Positions 1-11,480 of a DNA stretch of 64,000 nt are shown here, piece by piece. The position numbers and the translations under genes were made by a program. Origin of the DNA: Areca catechu (Eukaryota > Streptophyta > Magnoliopsida > Arecales > Arecaceae); contig CM038053.1 in assembly GCA_021397845.1 (NCBI GenBank), positions 84,629,157 through 84,693,156 on the forward strand. The letters are read 5' to 3'. Within the stretch, counting starts at the first letter, position 1, and the number at the start of each line of letters is the position of its first letter. The notes beneath the pieces are model-generated. The model was not told the DNA's origin and made no database searches. It saw only the letters and a program-made list of their open reading frames with translations.

Positions 1-2059
1 ACCTTATCTGGTTGTCAATAAATAGTTCTCATAGTGGGAGTAGTGCATGTGGTCCTTTGACCTGAGACTGCCATGGTACCTTGTATGCATGAATCCATAC
101 TTTGGTTCACACTCAATCATGACACTGAGTCATGCATGGGGTGATACTGGGTATGGTGGATTGCATATGGAGGTTGTGAGTATGTCAAAAAGGAATCGAT
201 CAACCCTAGTAAGAGGGAAGCGCATCCAGATGATTTCAATCAAATGAAGATTCGGGAAATCTTTGATCAAAGTATGAACATTAGAAATAGTTTCTAATGG
301 TTCATTAATGAATCATCATTATCAGATTGAGCAAGGAATGAATATGAAATTGGATTTGACAAGTATCCATATCCATAGTCATATTCAGGGTGCAGTAGAT
401 TGAAGGACTGAATTACCCGGTAACTCACCACTGAAGGGTATTTTGGTAAATCCATCAAAATTCCTGATCTTTCGGGTAGGCATGATACATTGCTAGATGT
501 CAATCTTGTCTTGTAGGTCTTCATGAACCAATTGATTTGGTTTCATGAGTCAATTCGATGTATTTCGAATTGGACAATTAGGTGAGCCAATTTGACCTAA
601 TTAGGTCAATCGGGTTTGATCGGATCGAATCGGCTCAAATCTAAACCTACTGCTGGCTAAATGTGGAACCCAATGGGTCACACACAATAGAGACTTGGCC
701 AAGGAAGTCATTCATGATTTAATTAGGGTCATAGGATCTTAATTGGTTAGCTGGATTACAACTATCATATGTAGAATAACCAAATTCCTAACCCAATTGG
801 ATTGGGTTGGTTGCTAATTGGGCTAACCTAATTATGGAAAACCTAAATTAGGTTGAGTCCTAAGTGGGGCTAGTCTAATCAAATCTAAATCTGATTTTAA
901 TTTGGATTTAAGGGCATTTTAGGTGCCATACATAAGAGTCCCAATGGCATGGGACTCTTGGAACCTAAATGATACCTTAACTTCAAAAGGGGACAGAATG
1001 AGCTATAGATCTCTAATTTGAATATAATTTATATGGTCAGAAAGGAAATTTTATGCTCTTTCCAATGAGACCCATATTTCTTATGTTTTGATTGGTCAAC
1101 ATTCTTTGAAATTTGTATGGAAGAAGGATGGCGCGCGTAGTGAATGAAGCGCACCGCAGTGCATAAAGAGTCACAACTCTTCATGTGGCACATGGTTATG
1201 ATGAAGAGTCCTTCTACTATCAGGACTCTTCATAATTTTCAATATTTGGAGATTGAGGAGGCACCTCTTGGCTTCCTAGGGACCGGTAATTGACATGTGG
1301 CAAGTGAGAATTCATCCAGATAAAAAAGGGATGTGAACAAGGCCTTCGGTGCATGAATGGGCTTATTAGATATGATTTTTCAAGCCAGATAACTTCTCTT
1401 CGATCTTGGAAAATCATATCTGATAAGTTGATTGGAGGACGTATCACACACCCCTCTTGTATCTATAAATAGGGGGCGGTGAAATGAGTCTGGTAGGAAA
1501 GAATTCCACCGAAGTATTATTCTAAGTGTCTCTCTCTCCCTCCTTCTTTCTTTAAGACAAGACTTGTCTTGTTAAGACAAGGTCTTTTCTAATAGGACAA
1601 GGTTTTGTTTTAGGATATAAGCCTAAGGGGTCCTAGAGGAGGGTTATCCTAAAACCAAGAGTAGTTTAGGAGAGTGTCTTTAGTGCCCTACAGTAGGACA
1701 GGGTGCCCTACAGTAGGACAGGTTGTCCTACAGTGGTCAATAGACCAAAGGCTGTCGAAAGAGTTCCACTATTCAAGCAACTTGAAGAAGGAGTTCTTCC
1801 TTGGTCGAAGTTTCGTGTGGATCACAGTTGGAGGGTGAATGTTTGGGTGCCTGGTGGAGAAGAAGGCTGAATCAGGGTTTTCTTCATCGGATTGGATACT
1901 AGCGGTTCAGGTTGGTGCCTAAACTCTAGTTTATATTATATATGCATGTTTGTATGTTTTAATTCCTAGTAAGGAGGTCTTGGGTTAAGGGTTTGGTAGT
2001 GGTTTCATAATAATTTTTTTGAAATCCACGCTTCCGTCCTGGTCACCAAAACCCTAACA
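1..2059 (+). mobile_element. LTR of element J, copy J1 (start lies off the window)
   Basis: This is one of two J-subfamily LTRs; the other is at 52407-54845 on the opposite strand. The match is easy to see: both carry the same stretch around a short shadow frame (47-247 here, 54177-54389 there) and both end in the same motif. The right end reads ...ACCCTAACA at 2059, the reverse complement of the TGTAAGGGT start of the other copy. No primer-binding site follows 2059, so this is a 3' LTR or a solo LTR rather than a 5' LTR. It abuts gypsy element F. The short frames inside it have no coding support. The TSD cannot be checked because the left end is outside the window. Confidence 0.8.
1462..1472 (+). 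promoter_or_regulatory. TATA box of LTR J1
   Basis: CTATAAATAGG follows a moderately GC-rich stretch and precedes the segment that holds the conserved hairpin at about 1557-1580. The equivalent box sits on the minus strand near 52958-52968 in J2, 14531-14540 in A1 and 55748-55757 in A2, which supports it as the LTR core promoter. Confidence 0.6.
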
Positions 2060-2283
2060 TATATTAATTTGGTTCCTAGCATATGCCATAAGGTTTTCCA
2101 AAAGTTGCTAGTGAACTTAACTCCCGGTACCAAATCAATTGCATGCTGAATATCTCTTAATGGAGGTAACTGATCTGGTAAATCTTCAGGGAAAACATCC
2201 TCGAATTCTTCTAATAAGTCTAGGACCTCCTTAGGATGTTCTAATTTGGGTTTATCCTGAGCTTCCTGGTAACCAAAACCCAA
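2060..2283 (-). pseudogene. Fusion remnant: RT N-terminus joined to integrase core
   Basis: The minus-strand frame starts with a typical gypsy pre-RT segment (FEDVFPEDLPDQLPPLRDIQ then HAIDLVPG). Normally the RT palm would follow. Here it passes directly into VKFTSNFWKTLWHMLGTKL, which matches the integrase core segment just before the HPQTDGQ motif in chromoviruses. The whole RT, RNase H and N-terminal integrase have therefore been lost by an internal deletion. The frame then runs into the J1 LTR. It is a dead remnant. The family assignment comes from recognised motifs; the deletion is inferred from motif order. Confidence 0.7.
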
Positions 2284-2760
2284 ACTGGTGACCCTCCAAC
2301 TTTTTCTCGTTCTAGCTCCTTTGCAGAAATCAGGTTCAGTTCAGCCTCTTTTTCTTTTAAATGACTTGACCCTCTCTTAACATGGTCCTTAGGTGACACC
2401 GCATTAATCACTATCTTCTTTCCTAGATGTTGGAAAGCACACGAGTTCGATTGTCCAAACAAGATGGCATCATGATCAAACAACCATGGTCTACCTAAGA
2501 TGATACTACTGACACCCATTGGAAGGACATCACACCAAACTTCTTCTTGGTAGGATTGTATCTAGATTGTAACCTTACATCGAAACCTGATGGGAATGCT
2601 AGTTGCATCGATCCAAGATACCTTATAAGGATTCGGATGTGAGACAGTTGGTAAGTTTAAACTTTTAACAACATTAGTAGAAATTGTGTTGACACAACTC
2701 CCACTATCAATAATGACTTTACATACCTTATCCCCTATTCTAATGAAGGTCTATAGGATG
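2241..2760 (-). pseudogene. Gypsy aspartic protease remnant of F
   Basis: The active-site triplet DSG is encoded on the minus strand at 2708-2700 in the context VIIDSGSCVNTIS. Further along is VLPMGVSSIILGRPWLFDHD, the conserved ILGRPW region close to the C-terminus of chromovirus proteases. Frames are broken between these blocks, so this is a pseudogene. It lies between the acidic gag tail (about 2820-2960) and the RT N-terminal segment, the standard gypsy order. Confidence 0.8.
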
Positions 2761-2959
2761 TTGTTGGTCCTACACCAATCTTCATTCTTTTTTGCTTGAG
2801 TCAGGATACATCTAACCACTCCTAGTTGATCCATACTGATGATTTCTTCCTCCTCCACATACTCATCTATTAGTTCAGTTCCAGTATCATAAACCTCTTC
2901 ATCACAAGACTCCTTAGTTTCAGGTTCCTCTAATTCAGGTCCACCTATGTGTAGAGCTC

Positions 2960-4090
2960 GTGATGGTCATTGAGCGGCAAAATGACCAGTTTGATTACAC
3001 CAAAGCATAGTGTGGTCTGGTTCCTATCCTTCTAAACCATAGGTGCTTTTCCTTTATCATCCTTATAAATAAACTGGGGATTGGGTCTAGATCGATTGAC
3101 AGGAACTTGATTCTGATTTGGCCTATTTCCAAATTATTAAATCTAGTTGAGTCAGGTCAATGAATTATGGTATCCTCTGAAATCTTTTAGAATCTGGAGC
3201 AATCTGGTAGGCATGTTCTAAGTCATGTACCTCTCTTAAAAACATTTCCCTACTTATATCATCCTTTAGACCTGCTTTGAACCTAGATAAAGTAACCAAT
3301 TCAGACTCGGACACACCACACCGCATAGCATAGCATCATCAAAAAGAGTGATGTATTCGGACACAGTCTGATTTCCTTGGGTCAGCCTCTGCCATTGATC
3401 AAATATTCTCTGTTTATGAGACAAAGGTAGATATTTGGCCCTTAATCTATATTTCATCTCCTGCCACGTATCTATAGGTGGGTTTTCCCTCTATCGCTCT
3501 AATCTCTCCACAGTATCCCAATATAGTCATACCTGTCGGATTAACCTAAACTTAGCGAATTTGACCTTACGTGCTTCCGACATAGGATACCATTTGAAAT
3601 ATTGATCCATGTCACTTTCCCATCGGAGTAGATTTTAGGATCTAAGGTTCCATCAAATGTAGGTGCATCAAATCTAATACTGCTAAGGGCTCGCTCTTCC
3701 TGATCATCTATATCATACTGTGGCCTCCTAGGAATAGGATCAGGGGGGTAACTTCTCTGTGCTAGACTCGATGCCTAGGAATTTGGTTAGGTCTGACCTC
3801 TCTATGCTGGGCTCAGTACCTAGGGATTGGATCAGGAGTCAATTCTGGTTGCTGGGATCCTAGGTCATATCGAGGGGTAGCTCCAATGGGTGTAGGGTCA
3901 AGTTGAGACACATGGGATTCCTCCAACAAACTTATTCTTCCATCATCTGATCAAACCTCTGATCGACTCTAGTGCTAAGCTGCCTAAGCTGCTCAGTCAT
4001 AGATCTCATAAGATTTTCAAGGTTTGAATCCATGGATGTACTAGGTTGGTCCTGGGGAACTTGATATGGTCTTCCAGTCCTAGTAGTCAT
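2960..4090 (-). pseudogene. Gypsy gag remnant of F
   Basis: A start codon at 4090-4088 begins MTTRTGRPYQVPQDQ, followed by a coiled-coil-like stretch (NLMRSMTEQLRQLSTRVDQR). The capsid core appears at 3457-3266 with KYRLRAKYLPLSHKQ and IFDQWQRLTQGNQTVSEYI, typical of Tekay/Del-type gag. A decayed CCHC knuckle (CNQTGHFAAQ, with the first and last cysteines lost) lies near 3000. Several stops and frameshifts separate the blocks. An acidic tail continues to about 2820. Confidence 0.8.
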
Positions 4091-4859
4091 GTAAACAACT
4101 CGATGCACTCAAGCAAACCTAACCGACTATAGCTAGCTAGACCTAGAGCTCAAACCAAATGTTATGTCAAAATGACAATCTTGGTTGTAGTAACTTGGCA
4201 CCTGGCCAGGTAAGTGTAAGGTTGGTGGAGGTCCTTCTTTACTTGCCTTAGACACCAATTTGAAATTGGCCAAGTAAGCGAACCAACCCACCTTCCTTCG
4301 GGATCTTGTCCCTGAACCACTTGCCTAGACACCAGACACACAAGAACACACAAACAAGTTGTCTAAATTGGCTTGACACTTTGATCGACCAGACCTTGTG
4401 GATGTCCCTAGCTCTCTAGAGCAATAGCAATTAAGTTTCTACTCAATTTTAATTCAAAGCTTGGGTTCGAATGCAATGTTGGTTGTTTTGGGCTAGAAAA
4501 AGGTTATCAGCTCCTTCCCCCATCTAACATGTTCGAATTGCCCTTAAAATCACTTAATATATGAATGTAACAAACAAATACAAACTAATGAAAACCCAAA
4601 CCATAGCGAATCAAAATCATGCTTGCTGAAGTTTTGACGGAATCTGTTCTCAAGCCGAAAACAAAAGAGAAAAAATTTCACAGAACTCAATAAATCATGA
4701 AAAAATTCAGTAAAATACTTTCAAACATGATGCATTCAACAAAACAAATTTCACAATTTTTAGACTTACTTATAAACATAAACAATTAAAATATCAGACC
4801 ATATATGAGTAGTTGCAGAACAGAAACTAGATGCACTGATGATAACCTAATCTAAGCAT
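4091..4859 (-). other. Untranslated leader of element F
   Basis: This noncoding stretch lies between PBS and gag. It has the TTGGCCAAGTAAGC-like block (about 4190-4350) that is also in the leaders of C (about 22790-22925) and B (about 48090-48250). That shared block is further evidence that F, B and C are related. No coding sequence is seen. Confidence 0.6.
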
Positions 4860-4871
4860 GCTCTGATACCA
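4860..4871 (-). promoter_or_regulatory. Primer-binding site of F (initiator-Met tRNA type)
   Basis: The minus strand reads TGGTATCAGAGC, complementary to the 3' end of plant initiator methionine tRNA, a few bases inside the 5' LTR end at 4876. Confidence 0.85.
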
Positions 4872-4875
4872 AATT

Positions 4876-6386
4876 TGATGCGGGACAGGATGGTGACAGT
4901 GATGTGCCATGCTTATCTTGATTATATATATATATATATATATATTTTGAGAGCAATAACTGATATCCTAATAGCAAAAGCAAACAGGAAGATCTAAAGA
5001 AAATAAAGTAACTAGTTATCGAAATTACCTACCCGTATGCGGATCTTGTCAAACAACTATAAGGAAGGATCGCGGTGATTGAGAAACCACCCTAGACTAG
5101 GTTACCTACTTTCAAGTTTCAGATCTAGAGGAAGGGAAGGGGTTTAGATTTACCAATATGCTTTGAAATTCTCTCGATTGAAGATCTAGATCACAACACT
5201 CTAGAGTTGACAAACCCGACTTCAAAACTGACTGATCCAGCATCTGGACTCCAGTCACACCGGTTCTAAGCAAGGACTTCATCTTCAGAGTTGGATCTCG
5301 AAAAGGTGGTTGATTATGCTTACGGGATCTTCTTCTTCAACTTGCTTCAGGAATATCTTCAAAGGATTAGATGTAGACCGTAAGAAACCTTCAAATGGCA
5401 AACTTGGTAAAAGAACCGGAACCAATAACTATAGACGCACCCTACGAAACTTGGACGTCGTACCCAAGTTGTTCTAGGCATCTCACCTAGCACCTTCAAG
5501 CAATCTAGCTATGGAGGAAGTGGAAACTTGGACGTCGCTCCCAAGTTGTTCTAGGCATCTTACCTAGCACCTTCAAGCAAGCAATAGCTATGGAGGAATT
5601 GGAAAAAATGCAACAGCACTTTTTTTCATTACTCAAAATATCATTGCTTACAAAGAAGGGTTTTAGGCTCTATTTATAGCCTCATTACAGGTAGAAAGAT
5701 GGGTTCAAATTCAAAATAAAAGAAGAGGGAATTACAATTAAGGTTTTGGAATAGGTGCCAATGCTTCATAAAGATAGTTATCTTGACTTGATCTTCCACC
5801 CTTTGATCTTCTCCCTTTCTTTCCTTGGCCGATTGAAGTGAAATTTGCTGTATTTAAATGTGAGTGGAGCCCACCTTCAAAGCTTGTGCCATTTAATTCT
5901 TCATTTAAGATTCCTTAATTGCTGCCTTTATAAAGCTCCTTCAAGAAACTTCCTCCACCTTTAAAGCTCCTTAATTGCTTTCTTTAAAAATCTCCTTCAA
6001 GAAACTTCCTCCACCTTTAAAGCTCTTTAATTGTTGCCTTCATAAAGCTCCTTCAAGAAACTCCCTCCACCTTTAAAGCTCTTTGTTTGGTGATAGAATA
6101 CGTGAAAAGTTTTCTTGGAAGAAAGAATAGGCGTGGAGCTTCCTTTCTTCAAGTAGCCAAATAAATATGGATGCGGTCCTCTCTTAACTTCCTTCATATT
6201 ATGTAGACTTAGTCAACTCCATACAAAAATAACTTAGGCCCCATTAAAATCCAAAATAGACCCAAAGACTAATTACTATCCCAAACAACAATTTAGACCC
6301 AATAGAGACCCAATTAAACCAGTTACAACTTAATAATAGATATAAGATGACATGGATGCTTCTTTCTGGCTCTGGTGTCCCCACCA
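4876..6386 (-). mobile_element. 5' LTR of element F
   Basis: On the minus strand it runs from TGGTGGGGAC (6386) to ...CGCATCA (4876), about 1.51 kb. It resembles the LTRs of B in its ends and in blocks near 5060-5100 and 6340-6386. A reverse-complement TATA box (CTATTTATAG, 5670-5679) fits an LTR promoter. Blocks near 5440-5600 and 5930-6080 are internally duplicated: a segment with GGACGTCG and CAAGTTGTTCTAGGCATC occurs twice, and a CCTTCAAGAAACT segment occurs three times. A TA microsatellite lies at about 4922-4946. Confidence 0.75.
4922..4946. repeat. TA microsatellite
   Basis: An uninterrupted run of TA dinucleotides inside the F LTR. Confidence 0.9.
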
Positions 6387-6506
6387 GTTAGAAGATTCAT
6401 GGATTTATCAAGAGGACTTGCAATACCTTGACCCAGTCATTCTAGAGATATGTGAGCTGGCCTGATCTTCACTTGACAGGGTCGAGTTCCTCCCCCCCGG
6501 TAGAAT
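6387..6506 (+). pseudogene. Chromodomain tail of gypsy element E
   Basis: From 6391 the plus strand encodes EDSWIYQEDLQYLDPVILE, matching the end of a chromovirus chromodomain and its tail (compare DSWISREELQELDPDLLERY in B). A stop follows. Next comes the GTCGAGTTCCTCC..CCCGG block that precedes the 3' LTRs of C and B. The rest of E upstream is cut off by F. Confidence 0.7.
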
Positions 6507-7789
6507 TGGTGCGGACATCAGAGGTACCAGAATAAGACATAGGCTTCTCAACCCTCTGTGGATTAATTAATGATATATAAGTCCATTTGTAATAAGGGCT
6601 TAGTCCATATGAGTCTATTTTATTTTGTCATTTGAGTCTTTTGAGTTGTTATTTTAGTTCAATATAGTCAGCTCATGTTGAGTTAGTTCAATCCAGTGCT
6701 AGTCAGCTCATGTTGAGCTAATTTTTTTTTTTTGAGTCCTGTCCAAGTACACTGAAGACTCAAGACCACATCACACAAGTGAAGACCAAGTCCATCCAGT
6801 TTGAAGACATGGAAGTGAAGCCCATGTCCAACCCAGCCTGAAGATTTGAAGACCTCAAAGGAGAAAACAGAAGCCCTGAAGCCTTGGACCACAGTTGGAA
6901 GCAAATTGGGCCAGCCCAGGCCCAGGAGAGGAGCTAAGGCACCACTTGCTATGGTGACCTTCCCCTTGATCGGCCACTTAAAGTCACCCCTCATGGCCGA
7001 CCGAAGGCAAGGAGAGAGAGAGAAATTCTAGGGATTTTTCTACCTATGTTTTCTTATTTTCTAGCTAGGGTTTGGGTAGGAATAGAATTCCTAGGTAAAT
7101 ACTATTGTACCCTTCCTGGAGCCCAAGACTAAGAGTCTATTTAAAGGATCCTGGTCTCTTGTATGAGAAGTTAATTTTTGTTATATGAAATACTCTTGAG
7201 TTCTTTTCTTGCTGTGTGCCTCCTTGTTGTGTGAATTGAGGGATCTTGTGTGAGCCTGAAGTCCTGCCGAAGTGCTAGCCGACCAACCTTCTTCTAAGCC
7301 TCTTCTTCCAACACACCCTTGCTGCCTTTTTCTAAAATTATTCTTGTTTCTAGTCTTTGTTTTCTCACCCTAATGGTTTTTTGCAGGTCCCCAAGTTTCT
7401 ACGAATCCAAAGACTCCAATCGGACCGCAATCGACCATCGGCATCGAGCAGAAAGCCAGGAATCCACGGGTCTCTGGCTCGATTTTCAGGCTGCATATGT
7501 CGAGGAACGAGTGATCTCTTCACTGCGATCTTCACCAGGCATATCAGACATTGCCAGGTGCACCCCCTCTATGACCAGTAGTTTTATTGTAGGTGAACTA
7601 GCCCTAACCGAGGCTTCTTAGTCCCGACGATCCCCTATTACTACTTTCTTTGGTCTTGATCTGCATGCATAGTTTCTAAATTCATATAGAACTCTCTACA
7701 TCATATTTTAATATGATATTTAGGATTTAACCACCTCACCCCACGTATAAAACACACAAAATAATTGCATGCATATTAGTTCTGCATTA
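6507..7789 (+). mobile_element. 3' LTR of element E (right end approximate)
   Basis: It starts TGGTGCGGACATCAG right after the conserved pre-LTR block. Its first 150 bases align with the start of the C LTR (CTCAACCCTCTGTGGAT, GTAATAAGG). The end is uncertain: a degenerate TTCTGCATTA at about 7780-7789 parallels the CTGCATCA end of the B-type LTR, and CTACATCA at 7703 is an alternative. A TATA-like TATTTAAAG lies near 7137. Frames inside it are not supported as genes. Confidence 0.6.
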
Positions 7790-8415
7790 ATATTTTACAA
7801 ACAAATTATGGAGGAGTCTCATTTCCAGTGAAAGTGCATTAGCCATTACAGTTCCTACTCCACTAACATCTATCTTGCCCAGTATCGTTTGATGGATTTT
7901 CTCTCTATCCTTCAAAACTAAATGTTTAGTTCCTTCAGTAGGCATTTCCAAAATTGTGCTGAGCCTCTCCTCTGTCACTATAATCCATTTTCCCTTTACA
8001 GTGGATTCAATGTGCTGGGGTTCAATTCTTAGATTTTTACAAAATACTCTAACAAGGGCTGGATATGTGGATAAATTCAGAGAACAAAAGAAAGTCCAAC
8101 CTTTTTATCAATTAAATCCCCAATTTTCAATCTAATTTCTTTAAGAAATTTGAAAATAATTCTTCTACCACTAGTAATGGGCCGGTTAGACGTTGACAAC
8201 ACCTATCGTGGAGAATGAGTAGAGGCCAACTATTCAGTTTGTTCTTCTTCCCTCTCAACTGCTTGAGTCGCTCCTCTTGTTAGCTCTTTGTTCTTCTTTC
8301 TACTTCAACTAAGGGTGAAGCTCTTTTGGATCTCTTTCCCACCGCCAGTTTTGGTGCCATTGCAACACTTACGGGAAGAAATATGGAATGGGAGCTTGAG
8401 GAAGAAGATCTTAGG
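7787..8415 (-). pseudogene. Extra 3' ORF of element G, putative plant transposon domain
   Basis: On the minus strand a start at about 8410 gives MAPKLAVGKRSKRASPLVEV. Further on, broken into three frames, are PALVRVFCKNLRIEPQHIES and TVKGKWIIVTEERLSTILEM. This pattern (a P-x-L-V-R-x-F-Y/C-x-N-L block, then a V-K-G-K/V segment and an E-L-x-x-I-L block) resembles the plant 'putative plant transposon protein' domain found in ORFs carried by large plant retroelements. It lies downstream of RNase H, in the position where SIRE elements carry their env-like ORF. It is decayed. The family call is from memory of the motif and is moderate. Confidence 0.5.
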
Positions 8416-8767
8416 GTTTTGCTAGAGGTTTTGAGTGGAGAGATAGGGTTTGGAATGAGAATAGAGAACAATAGAGTTCGAAAAAATCGCACAGCTCAAT
8501 TAAAAAATTGATTGCCCGACATCCGAGTCAGCTATAACAACCCTAATTGCTCGAGTCGGCTCGACCAGAGCAAGAATAATAGAATCACAGAGATTCGAGT
8601 ATGCTCGACCAGGGCCAAATGGCCCGAGTCGACTCAAACAAACTTTCCACAAAATTGAATGATATTCAAGAATTAAATAATTCAATACAATATCAAGGAA
8701 AGTTGTTCAAAGAACTTGAATTGATGTAGGTGGTTTTCTAGATAACTTTTCCTTAATTTTGAAGGAA
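8416..8767 (-). other. Noncoding spacer between RNase H and extra ORF of G
   Basis: No coding sequence is seen. Positions 8520-8640 hold four copies of a degenerate GAGYCGRCTC motif, the same motif that is abundant in the G and H LTRs. Confidence 0.5.
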
Positions 8768-10400
8768 TTAGGTTAGGAAAATCTTAAAAGGATCACAAAG
8801 ACCTAATTCTCCTATAATCATTTCAAATCTATCCTGATTGAGTGGCTTAGTGAAAATATCAGCTAGTTGGTTCTTAGTTGGGACAAATTCTAGTTCAATG
8901 TCACCATTCAAAACATGATCTCTAATAAAATGGTGTTTAATTTCTATGTGTTTAGTCCTTGAATGCTGAATTAGATTTTTTGTCAAATTTATAGCACTTG
9001 TATTATCACATTTGATTAGAATTTTAGATTCTATAACACCAGTCTTCTAGTTGTTGTTTAATCCATAACACTTGTGCAAACAACTCCCTATAGTAACATA
9101 CACTGGCTCAGCAATAGAAAGTGCTACCGAGTTTTGTTTCTTACAGTGCCATGAGATTAAATTCAACCCTACAACCAGCATAATCAGCATCCAAAAATCT
9201 AATTAAATTCAATGAAGAATGTTTTGAAAACCATAGACCTAGATTATTTGTACCTTTCAAACATCTGATAATTCTTTCAACAACAAGTATATGTGATTCT
9301 TTAGGATTAGATTAGAATCTAGCACATACACATATGCTATACAAGATATCAGGTCTACTTGCAGTTAAATATAATAAGGATCCGATCATATCTCTATAGA
9401 GCTTTAGGTCAATGTTGGATCCATCTTTATCTTTGTCCAATCTGCAAGATGGGCTCATGGGTGTGTTCATTTGTTTGCTTGACTCCTACCAAACTTTTTG
9501 ATTATTTCTTTGATGTACTTGGCTTGGTTGATAAAGATTCCTTCCTTTGTTTATTTTACTTGAAGTCCAAGGAAGTAGTTAAGTTCACCCATTAGACTCA
9601 TTTCAAATTCTCCCTGCATTAACTTAGCAAATTCTCTACAAAGAGTTTCATTAGTTGCACCAAATATAATATCATCAACATAAATCTGTACAACTAATAA
9701 ATCATTATTTTTTTTCTTGATGAAAAGAGTTTTATCAACATTTCCTATTGAAAAATCATTTTCAATCAAGAAAGTGCTAAGTCTATCATACCAGGCTTTA
9801 GGTGTTTGTTTCAAACATATAATGCTTTATTCAATTTAACACATGATTTGAGAAAAACAAATCTTCCAAACATGGTGGTTGTTCTACAAAAACTTGTTCA
9901 AAAACAAATCATTTAAAAATGCACTTTTCACATCCATTTAAAAAAGTTTAAAATTCATATAGCAAGCAAATGCAAGAAGTAATCTAATGACTTCTAGTCT
10001 TGCTACAGGTACATATGTTTTATCAAAATCGATACCCTCTTTTTGGTTATATCCCTTAGCCACTAATCTAGCTTTGTTTTTTACTACATTTCCTTACTCT
10101 AACTTGTTTTTATAGACCCATTTGGTTCCTATGATTGGATAGTCTGAAGGTCTTTCAGCTAAAGTCCATACCCTATTTCTCTCAATCTGGTTTAGTTCTT
10201 CATGCATGGCCATCATCCAGTTTGGGTCAGATTCAGCTTCTTCTAAGGTATGAGGTTCTATTTGTGATACAAAGGCTAGGTAATCATGTGCATCTCTATA
10301 TGATGACCTAGTCCTAATATCCTGTGAATGATCACCAATAATTAATTCTCTTGGATTAGAAGTTACATTCCTTCATTCCCTTGATAAATCAGCATGATCC
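8768..10400 (-). pseudogene. Ty1-copia RT and RNase H of element G
   Basis: Minus strand. The RT N-terminal part (KTYVPVARLE, QMDVKSAFLN) lies near 9950-10100. The YVDD active site is at 9682-9671, in VVQIYVDDIIFGATNET, and LNYFLGLQVK follows. RNase H remnants continue to KHIEIKHHFIRDHVLNGDIE and LADIFTKPLNQDRFE, ending at 8768. Frameshifts and stops interrupt the reading frame, so it is not functional. The upstream linker (IEPHTLEEAESDPNW) near 10200 is typical of copia integrase-RT joints. Confidence 0.85.
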
Positions 10401-11475
10401 TTACCGTTTCTCTCCTCTTTCGATTGGTCTTTCTTGTATGCTCATATCTTCCATTTTTTTTTGAATTGTACCTACATCATTGTCTATACACTCTTCTTTC
10501 TTAGAAGGTGAAGGGTTAGTTTCATTAAAAATAACATGCATGAATTCTTTTTCAGTATGAGTTCTTTTGTTAAATACTCTATGCTTTGCTGTATAATGAA
10601 TAACCAAGAAAATTTCTTCATCTGATTTAGCATCAGTTTTTTTTAGATTATCTTTACCATTGTTAAACACAAAGCATTTACAGCCAAATACATGAAATAA
10701 TTAATATTGGATTTTTTTTCATTCCAAAGCTCATAGGGGGTTTTCTTCAAAATAGGATGGATCAAAATGTGGTTCAAAATGTAACAAGCAGTGTTCACCG
10801 CTTCTGTCCAAAAGTACCATGGAAGATTGCCTTCACATAACATTGTTCGGCCATCTCTTCCAAAGTTCTATTTTTTTTCTCTACAATACAATTTTGTTGT
10901 GGTGTCTTGGGAGCAGAGAAGTTGTGATCAATGCCATTTTCTATGCAATAATCATCAAAAAATTGATTTTTAAATTTCGTAACGTGATCACTCCTAATTG
11001 AAACTATTGAAAGATTTTTCTAATTTGAAACCTTTTTGTAAAATTTTTGAAATACTTTAAAGGTTTCATCTTTATAAGCAATAAACAAAATCCAAGTAAA
11101 TCTAGAAAAATTGTCTACTATCATAAGAGCATACTTCATACCTCCTAGGCTTGTAGTCCTAGTTAGTCCAAATAAGTCCATGTGAAGTAGCTCAAGAGGA
11201 CTAGTAGTTGAAATCATATTTTTGGGTTTAAAGCTCCCCCTAGTTTGTTTACCCATTTGGCATACATCACAAACATGATTAATATCTACTTTAAATTTAA
11301 GCATGCCTCTAAATAGATTTTTAGAAATTAACTTAGCAATAGTATGCATGCTAGCATGACCTAATCGTCTATGCTAAAGTAAGCAAGACTCCTTGGTCTT
11401 AGCATTAATTGCAACTAGACTGGAACTACTTGACATGACAAGATCATTAAGGTCTACCTCATAATATTTCCAAGT
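10401..11475 (-). pseudogene. Ty1-copia integrase of element G
   Basis: Minus strand. The zinc-finger end (HVCDVCQMGKQTRGSF) and the first catalytic region (LELLHMDLFGLTRTTSLGG, LMIVDNFSRFTWILF) are in the frame 11349-11020. Later blocks are LPWYFWTEAVNTACYILNH and KKTPYELWNEKKSN in the frame 10843-10643. The region with the second Asp and the Glu (about 10850-11015) is frameshifted. The order protease-integrase-RT is the copia arrangement. Confidence 0.85.
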
Positions 11476-11480
11476 CTATG

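Larger units (their letters stand above)
2060..6386 (-). mobile_element. Element F: truncated Ty3-gypsy chromovirus
   Basis: On the minus strand this element has, in order, a 5' LTR (6386-4876), a PBS (4871-4860), a leader, gag, protease and a short joint RT/integrase remnant that stops at the J1 LTR. Most of RT, all of RNase H, most of integrase and the 3' LTR are missing from this side. The gag tail and acidic linker resemble those of B and C, so the three belong to related families. F appears to sit inside the chromodomain region of E, whose sequence resumes at 6387. Confidence 0.75.

Noticed and set aside
47..247. Small frame with a mirror copy at 54177-54389
   Set aside because: It is the same LTR J sequence on the two strands; the similarity is explained by the repeat, not by protein conservation.
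7319..7621. 100-residue frame with a signal-peptide-like start in LTR E
   Set aside because: The hydrophobic start (LPFSKIILVSSLCFLTLMVF) is attractive, but the frame lies inside an LTR, overlaps another open frame and ends without any domain.
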